NCBI GenBank assembly: GCA_025963635.1
Contig: JAOQAK010000103.1
Span: forward strand, 1 to 39,890
Length of the DNA stretch: 39,890 nucleotides
Source of the DNA: Ferruginibacter sp.
GTDB lineage: Bacteria; Bacteroidota; Bacteroidia; Chitinophagales; Chitinophagaceae
Reading direction: 5' to 3'
Shown: positions 34,990 through 39,890 of the stretch, piece by piece
Position numbering within the stretch: position 1 is the stretch's first letter
Layout: every line of letters begins with the position of its first letter
Program-made: the position numbers and the translations under genes
Notes under the pieces: generated by a model
Seen by the model: only the letters and a program-made list of their open reading frames with translations
Told to the model about the DNA's origin: nothing
Databases searched by the model: none

Positions 34990-35337
34990 ATGGCTATTAA
35001 AATTACTGATGAGTGCATTAACTGTGGTGCATGTGAACCGGAATGTCCTAACAACGCAATTTATGAAGGCGGTGTAGAGTGGGCAATATCGGACGGAACT
35101 ACTGTAAAAGGAACCTATACTTTACTAGATGGTTCAGTGGTGGATGCTGATCAAAGAAATGCACCCGTTAGTGTTGATACGTATTATATTACTCCCAATA
35201 AATGTACAGAATGCCAGGGTTTTCATGAAGAGCCCCAATGTGCTGCAGTTTGTCCGGTAGATTGCTGTGTTCCTGATGAGATGTACCAGGAAACAGTAGA
35301 AGAGCTATTGGTTAAAAAGGAGAAACTGCATATTTAA
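34990..35337 (+). CDS. Dicluster 4Fe-4S ferredoxin
   Basis: 115 residues. The first cluster motif is Cys9/12/15/19 (CINCGACEPECP); the second is Cys72/75/84/88 (CTEC...CAAVCP) with the longer spacing of 2[4Fe-4S] ferredoxins of the Allochromatium type, and two further Cys at 92-93. A 50-residue insertion (WAISDGTTVKGTYTLLDG...) sits between the two motifs. It carries low-potential electrons in the cytoplasm; a redox partner for the divergent reductase is an attractive guess only. Confidence 0.92.
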   Translation: MAIKITDECINCGACEPECPNNAIYEGGVEWAISDGTTVKGTYTLLDGSVVDADQRNAPVSVDTYYITPNKCTECQGFHEEPQCAAVCPVDCCVPDEMYQETVEELLVKKEKLHI

Positions 35338-35403
35338 AATATTTTAAAGAGTTTTTTAATAGCCGGAAGGCTTATATAGGCAGGTGATATTTCCTGCATC
35401 ATT

Positions 35404-35438
35404 GGCGAGGGTATTAAAAGATACTTTCGCCTTTTTTT
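35404..35438 (+). terminator. Intrinsic terminator after the ferredoxin gene
   Basis: GGCGAGGGTAT (35404-35414), loop TAAAAG and ATACTTTCGCC (35421-35431) form an 11-bp stem with two G-T pairs, followed by seven T. Confidence 0.88.
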
Positions 35439-35468
35439 ATCATTGACAACCTATTAGTTTATTATTTA

Positions 35469-35942
35469 ATGGAAAGGCGCTTACAAAATAGTTTACTTAT
35501 TTTACTGGTGTCCGCAATGGCTTCTTCCTGTGCTACAAAAAAAAGCGAACCTGAAAAAGAAGTTGATTACAAAACTGGGATGATGGAAGCAGACCGGGCC
35601 TTTTCTAAGTTTAGCGAGGAAAAAGGAATGAAAGCTGCCTTGCTGAATTTTATAGATGGAAAGGGAGTGCTGTTACGGCCTAATGCAGTACCGATTGTTG
35701 GGGGAGAAGCAATTAATTATATAAGCCAGGGGAACGATACCGCATATACGATGACCTGGGAGCCAAGCGGCGGAACTGTTGCCAAATCGGGCGAATTGGG
35801 ATATACCTATGGAATCTATTCACTCAGACCGAAAAATAAAGACACGGTATTTTACGGTACTTATGTAAGTATCTGGAAAAAACAACCGGATGGAAGCTGG
35901 AAATTTGTTTTGGAAACGGGCAATGAAGGCATTGAAAACTAA
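35469..35942 (+). CDS. DUF4440/SnoaL-like lipoprotein
   Basis: 157 residues. The signal ends AMASSC (Cys21), so it is a lipoprotein. The body has the NTF2-like layout: a helical start EADRAFSKFSEEKGMKAALL (39-58), then FIDGKGVLL and the strand-rich end LGYTYGIYSLRPKN...YGTYVSIWKKQPDGSWKF, as in DUF4440-type proteins. No catalytic residues are evident; such proteins may bind a small ligand. It is preceded by a terminator and followed by 295 bp without a recognisable gene. Confidence 0.82.
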   Translation: MERRLQNSLLILLVSAMASSCATKKSEPEKEVDYKTGMMEADRAFSKFSEEKGMKAALLNFIDGKGVLLRPNAVPIVGGEAINYISQGNDTAYTMTWEPSGGTVAKSGELGYTYGIYSLRPKNKDTVFYGTYVSIWKKQPDGSWKFVLETGNEGIEN

Positions 35943-36237
35943 TGAACGGCCGGGATATTTACCCGAAGCAAGACTTCTCAGGACCTTCCGTTGGATCACA
36001 ACTTTTTGCCAAATAAGTTTAGCAGCCGGTTTGCAATTTGAAATACATCATTAATCGTCATAAATATCATCCGCCCTCTTGACTGCCGTGGCTCATTATC
36101 AGCCCGCAAAGAAATACAATTCATAAACGTGCATGCACTATAGCCCTCCGAACGCTTCAATATTTGCATTTTCTTTCGATATCAACTTCTGTAACTAAAC
36201 ACAAATTTCGTTTCTTTGCCGTATTAACCCTTCTTTC

Positions 36238-37227
36238 ATGAAAAAAACAATTGCATTAGTTACCGGAGGTTATTCGGGCGAGTCGGTGATATCCTACAAA
36301 ACAGCTGTCACTATTAAAAACAATATCGATCCGGAAAGATGGATTTGTTATACAATCGACATAACCCCGGACGGCTGGTACTATATCAACCGGGCGGGAG
36401 AAAAAATTTCAGTCGACAAGAATGATTTCTCAATTATAGAAGATGGCCGCAAAATTTTATTTGACGCTGTGTTGATTGGATTGCATGGCACGCCGGGTGA
36501 GGACGGAAAGCTGCAGGGATATTTTGATTGTCTTAATATTCCTTATAGTACCTGCAATGCTGCAACTTCGGCACTCACTTTTAATAAACGCTACACAGTA
36601 GCTGTAGCTGCATTTGGCGGAATAACGGTTGCCAGGTCGATACATCTGTTTAAAGACAAGCCGATTTCAGGCAACGAAATCTTAACGGCATTAAAGTTGC
36701 CGGTTTTTGTAAAACCGAATAATGGAGGCAGCAGTATCGGGATGAGTAAGGTAAACGAGCCCGGCGCTTTGCAGGAAGCTTTGGATAAAGCCTTTATGGA
36801 GGACGACCAGGTATTAGTGGAAGAGTTCGTTAAAGGAAGGGAATTTACCATTGGTGTGTTTAAATCGAAAGGGAATTTAATAGCAATGCCCATGACAGAG
36901 ATAATTTCCAAAAAGGAATTTTTTGATTATGAGGCAAAATATGATGGAGCAAGTGAAGAGATTACGCCCGCAAATGCTGATGAAATCATTGCAGAAAAGG
37001 TAAGAGAAGCGGCTAAAAAAGCTTACGCCATTTTTAACTGCAACGGGGTGGTTAGAATTGACTTTATTTATGATGAAGTAGCCGGCGAACCTTATATGTT
37101 AGAAATTAATACGGTGCCCGGCCAAAGTGAGGCAAGCATCGTACCCCAGCAAGTGAAGGCGATGGGATGGTCCTTAAAAGAATTTTATAGTGCTTTAATC
37201 GATGAATGTTTTATTCCGAAATCGTAA
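36238..37227 (+). CDS. ddl: D-alanine--D-alanine ligase
   Basis: 329 residues, ATP-grasp family. It joins two D-Ala for peptidoglycan precursors in the cytoplasm. Visible landmarks are GGYSGESVISY (10-20, first D-Ala site with Glu15), GLHGTPGEDG (81-90), the glycine-rich loop KPNNGGSSIGMSK (159-171), and the Mg-binding end MLEINTVPGQSEASIVPQQ (287-305). It opens a likely three-gene run with the PASTA protein (97 bp gap) and the rhodanese. Confidence 0.96.
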   Translation: MKKTIALVTGGYSGESVISYKTAVTIKNNIDPERWICYTIDITPDGWYYINRAGEKISVDKNDFSIIEDGRKILFDAVLIGLHGTPGEDGKLQGYFDCLNIPYSTCNAATSALTFNKRYTVAVAAFGGITVARSIHLFKDKPISGNEILTALKLPVFVKPNNGGSSIGMSKVNEPGALQEALDKAFMEDDQVLVEEFVKGREFTIGVFKSKGNLIAMPMTEIISKKEFFDYEAKYDGASEEITPANADEIIAEKVREAAKKAYAIFNCNGVVRIDFIYDEVAGEPYMLEINTVPGQSEASIVPQQVKAMGWSLKEFYSALIDECFIPKS

Positions 37228-37324
37228 GGGAGGAGCAATATTTTTGGAAAGTTAAACATGTGCCGGATTCAATATGCTTACAATCAAACGCAGGTAACAA
37301 CAACTACAAACTTAAACTTATCAA

Positions 37325-38128
37325 GTGTTCAAATTCATTACCGACCGGCCTTTTTGGGTAAATTTTTTAGCCGCTGTGTTGTTAGCATTCCTGCTGGTGT
37401 TTTTAATGCTGCAGTTATTGGGGTGGATTACAAAACACGGCGAATACCTGACCGTTCCTGCCGTAAATGGTAAGGATTCACAACAGTCAATTCAATTATT
37501 GGAAAGCAAAGGCTTTGATGTGGTGATACAGGATTCGGTTTATACTGACTCTCTTCGGCCAGGTACGGTGATCAAACAATTGCCCGACGCAAACGCTACG
37601 GTTAAAATCAATCGCACTGTCTTTCTTACCGTCAACTGCTATATACCACCCATGATATCAATGCCCAAACTGGAGGGTAAAAGCTACAGTTTTGCGTTGG
37701 ATTTGCTGGAAAGAAATCATTTAAAACTGGGAGATACCACTTACAAGCCTGATTTTATGAAGGGGTCAGTGCTTGAACAACTTTATAACGGAACTAAAAT
37801 TGCCGCTGGCGCTAAAGTGCGATGGGGTAGTAAAATATCGTTGGTTATCGCAGGCGGGCTTAATGAAGAACAAATGAAAGTGCCCGATCTCATTGGGTTA
37901 ACGTTTGGACAAGCCAAATCTCAACTGGAATCTTTAGGATTGAATGTTGCAGGAATCATTGCTGATGGAGAAATAAAAGATACAGCCGCGGCCTTTGTAT
38001 ACCGGCAAAACCCGGCAGCTATGGACGATGAAAAAAGGCCGGTATTTATACGGCCGGGCCAGTTGATGGACCTATATATATCGCCCGTGATGGTGATAAA
38101 AGATTCAATACAAACATTGCCACAATAA
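37325..38128 (+). CDS. Membrane-anchored triple-PASTA protein
   Basis: 267 residues starting at a GTG (37325); no ATG fits, and the next residues FKFITDRPFWVNFLAAVLLA lead straight into one membrane span (11-37). Three PASTA repeats follow at ~42-107, ~112-180 and ~186-256, each with the motif of a conserved VPxLxG...A...L...G start. There is no kinase or transpeptidase domain. PASTA units bind peptidoglycan fragments or beta-lactams in other bacteria. Proximity to ddl points to a cell-wall role; this PASTA-ddl linkage is recurrent in Bacteroidota. Confidence 0.88.
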   Translation: MFKFITDRPFWVNFLAAVLLAFLLVFLMLQLLGWITKHGEYLTVPAVNGKDSQQSIQLLESKGFDVVIQDSVYTDSLRPGTVIKQLPDANATVKINRTVFLTVNCYIPPMISMPKLEGKSYSFALDLLERNHLKLGDTTYKPDFMKGSVLEQLYNGTKIAAGAKVRWGSKISLVIAGGLNEEQMKVPDLIGLTFGQAKSQLESLGLNVAGIIADGEIKDTAAAFVYRQNPAAMDDEKRPVFIRPGQLMDLYISPVMVIKDSIQTLPQ

Positions 38129-38138
38129 ATTAAAAACA

Positions 38139-38447
38139 ATGACAAACATATCAGTAGAAGAATTAAAAACAAGGATGGATAACGGGGAGAAATTGCATAT
38201 CCTGGATGTGAGGGAGCCCTATGAAAACACCGAATTCAATATTGGCGGAACACTGGTGCCGCTTGGGAAAATCCAGTCAATGCAAACGGAAGATCTCGAC
38301 GACTGGAAAAATGAGGAGGTCATCATTTATTGCAGAAGCGGCAACCGCAGTGGTCAGGCCTGCATGATATTGCAGTCGGCCGGCTTTACCAATGTAAGAA
38401 ATTTAGCCGGCGGGATGCTGGAATGGAGAGATAAATTTAAGTCCTGA
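38139..38447 (+). CDS. Single-domain rhodanese-like sulfurtransferase
   Basis: 102 residues, one rhodanese domain. The active-site loop is CRSGNRS with Cys65, preceded by LDVREPYE near 22-29 and followed by GGMLEW. It could transfer persulfide sulfur, for example to thiouridine or cyanide, but the acceptor is unknown. It starts 10 bp after the PASTA gene, so the two are co-transcribed, and it ends at a strong hairpin. Confidence 0.92.
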   Translation: MTNISVEELKTRMDNGEKLHILDVREPYENTEFNIGGTLVPLGKIQSMQTEDLDDWKNEEVIIYCRSGNRSGQACMILQSAGFTNVRNLAGGMLEWRDKFKS

Positions 38448-38497
38448 AATCAAAAAAGTTTACACCTTTCTTTAAAGGTGTAAACTTTTTTGATTTC
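38446..38497. terminator. Perfect 24-bp hairpin, terminator
   Basis: Arms 38446-38469 and 38474-38497 are exact reverse complements with loop CTTT. The stem contains runs of six A and six T, so each strand has a U-tract inside the right arm. It overlaps the rhodanese stop codon by two bases and lies 61 bp from the end of the convergent receptor gene. Confidence 0.85.
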
Positions 38498-38499
38498 GT

Positions 38500-38548
38500 C
38501 CAGCATCCAATATCCAGTATCCGGCTTCCAGCATCCAGCATCCAGTAT
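38500..38548. repeat. Heptamer tandem repeat (7 x CCAGCAT-like)
   Basis: Seven consecutive 7-bp units: CCAGCAT, CCAATAT, CCAGTAT, CCGGCTT, CCAGCAT, CCAGCAT, CCAGTAT. It fills the gap between the hairpin and the receptor stop. Such short heptamer runs recur between genes in Bacteroidota; replication slippage could change copy number. Confidence 0.85.
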
Positions 38549-38558
38549 CGCTACCTCT

Positions 38559-39890
38559 CTACAACCGCACATTCAACCCGAACATACAATTAAACGGCGC
38601 CATCGGGAAAAAATAATTTTCCGTTGCCAATCCACCCGATATATAGCTAAAGGTGTAGCCATTCGCCTCGTATTTTTTATTGAGCACATTATTGAGTTGG
38701 GCAATCAGGTTGATTTCTTTAAATATCCCGCAATGTACCGTATAGGCAAGCCTTACATCCTGTACAAAGTATGCTTCAAGACTCCTGCTTTTTTGGCTCG
38801 TGTTATCGAGGTATTGCCTGCTTACATATTTACTTAGTAAACTTACCTCCGTATTTTTTAAGGGTGTGAAGCTAATTGTTGAAGCTGCTACAACGGCAGG
38901 TGAGAACGAGATGTCAGTCTTTTTGTAATAAAAGGCTTTTGTTCCGCCGTTATCATAATCATCTACCAGGTCGGTATAATCTTTAATCTTGTTCTCACTA
39001 AACGATACATTGGCTGCCCAGTTTAGCCATTTTGTAATGTTGGTTCTTCCCTGTAACTCAATACCTGCACGGTAACTTTTTGGGATATTGGTGCGGGTAT
39101 AAGCGCCCACATCATTGATATTTCCCACCAGCACCAATTGATCTTTATAATTCATAAAATACAGGTTTGCACCCACTGAATAGTAAGCCGACTTTCTTTC
39201 TGCGCCCAGTTCAAAATCATTGAGTTTTTCGGGTTTCGGCTGCAATGTTTTGCCTGCTTCAAAATCATCCCGATTAGGCTCTTTGGCAGCCATGGCATAC
39301 GAAACATAAGCTTGCCAATTATCAACATTGTAGGTAAGCCCTATTTTGGGATTTACAAATGAATAGTTGTTATTGATTATCAGTGTCGGATTATCTCTGA
39401 AACCGTTGATATTATACCGCACATTTCTATACTGCAGATCTACAAAGCTTTGTAAACGATCAGTTACCTGCTGGCTCCATTTTGAATACAGGGAAAAATC
39501 TTGTTTGTTAGCGGTAAGATCGTACCACCTGTAATTAAACGGCACGGCAGGTTGTACCGTTGCACGAATGATTTCTCCAAAGTGTTTGCCATCATATTTA
39601 TTCCAGCCGCCTCCAAAAGTAAGTTGGGTAGCATTCTTCCGGTGTTGAACTGAAAAAATGGTTCCGTAAAATTTATTGTCCAGCCATAACTGCCGTACAA
39701 GATCGGTTTGGGTTATAGTATTATTCCCTTCGTGATAATCGGGCAGGCCATAGGCAGCTAGTTCCTGCCCGGCTTTATATTGCTCATAATACCCGGCACC
39801 CTTTGTTAGGAACACCGCTGCGTTTGCCTTCCATGATGAGGTAAACTGGTGGTTATAAAATAGCTGGTAATGCGTTTGTGTATAATTATC
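38559..39890 (-). CDS. TonB-dependent receptor, C-terminal part (5' end outside window)
   Basis: The frame is open to the right edge (base 39890) and ends at TAG (38559-38561); about 443 codons are visible. An internal GTG at 39815 is not a start: the upstream codons read DNYTQTHYQLFYNHQFTSSW, ordinary barrel sequence. The part seen is beta-barrel with alternating aromatic and polar residues (FVDLQYRNVRYNINGF, YSVGANLYFMNYKDQLVLVG), an ELGAERK strand, and the C-terminal region NNVLNKKYEANGYTF, as in siderophore/cobalamin-type receptors without SusC features. Substrate is unknown. Confidence 0.92.
   Translation of the reverse strand, partial: DNYTQTHYQLFYNHQFTSSWKANAAVFLTKGAGYYEQYKAGQELAAYGLPDYHEGNNTITQTDLVRQLWLDNKFYGTIFSVQHRKNATQLTFGGGWNKYDGKHFGEIIRATVQPAVPFNYRWYDLTANKQDFSLYSKWSQQVTDRLQSFVDLQYRNVRYNINGFRDNPTLIINNNYSFVNPKIGLTYNVDNWQAYVSYAMAAKEPNRDDFEAGKTLQPKPEKLNDFELGAERKSAYYSVGANLYFMNYKDQLVLVGNINDVGAYTRTNIPKSYRAGIELQGRTNITKWLNWAANVSFSENKIKDYTDLVDDYDNGGTKAFYYKKTDISFSPAVVAASTISFTPLKNTEVSLLSKYVSRQYLDNTSQKSRSLEAYFVQDVRLAYTVHCGIFKEINLIAQLNNVLNKKYEANGYTFSYISGGLATENYFFPMAPFNCMFGLNVRL

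Noticed and set aside
37258..37473. 71-codon frame before the PASTA gene
   Set aside because: It overlaps the start and membrane span of the PASTA protein in another frame and has no recognisable features.
39813..39815. Start of the right-edge TonB receptor
   Set aside because: The codon is GTG inside a continuous barrel sequence that runs to the window edge; the gene is simply truncated by the window.

Overview
The window is chromosomal DNA of a Bacteroidota, most likely a member of the Chitinophagaceae or a close relative. The evidence is a SusC/SusD pair, a hybrid two-component system, DUF4382, DUF4440 and DUF3606 proteins, lipoproteins with a lysine-rich start after the lipobox Cys, and several promoters of the Bacteroidota type (TAnnTTTG at -7, in one case with TTTG at -33). 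No rRNA, tRNA, insertion sequence, phage gene or bona fide CRISPR array was seen.

Left part (1-12.7 kb). The 3' end of a serine beta-lactamase-like hydrolase faces a hybrid two-component regulator across a perfect 21-bp inverted repeat. Divergent from the regulator is a compact fructan/fructose utilization locus: MFS sugar symporter, PfkB fructokinase, SusC, SusD and a secreted GH32 fructosidase, probably one operon. The regulator carries a periplasmic-binding-protein sensor as in the fructose-sensing regulator BT1754 of Bacteroides thetaiotaomicron. The divergent promoter region holds repeated sites with a 21-bp (two helical turns) spacing.

12.7-14.0 kb. After a mosaic of nested repeats comes the most unusual item: an AraC-type regulator whose N-terminal half looks like a heavy-metal-associated (HMA) domain with a CxxC motif, followed by a 39-residue gene with eight cysteines. 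This micro-metallothionein has its own -7 box, two direct TGTAAC repeats exactly 21 bp apart where an AraC activator would bind, and an intrinsic terminator. I read it as a two-gene metal-response module.

14.0-25 kb. An unknown lipoprotein, an NfnAB/SudAB-like pair of FAD/iron-sulfur subunits (translationally coupled), a DUF4382 lipoprotein, a DUF2809 membrane protein, a cytosolic GH5-like glycosidase, two small secreted charged proteins, a small unknown protein, an A-rich array of three 36-nt hairpin units repeated every 40 bp, a DUF3606 protein and an APC-family permease with a cytosolic tail.

25-39.9 kb. Mostly housekeeping: an HtrA-like lipoprotein protease, aconitase, an AlkB-type DNA repair dioxygenase, a cytosolic GH13 alpha-amylase-family enzyme, a second membrane-anchored HtrA protease, a LuxC-like acyl-CoA reductase divergent from a dicluster ferredoxin, a DUF4440-like lipoprotein, then Ddl, a PASTA protein and a rhodanese in a row. 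A 24-bp perfect hairpin and a heptamer repeat separate these from a TonB-dependent receptor that runs off the right edge.
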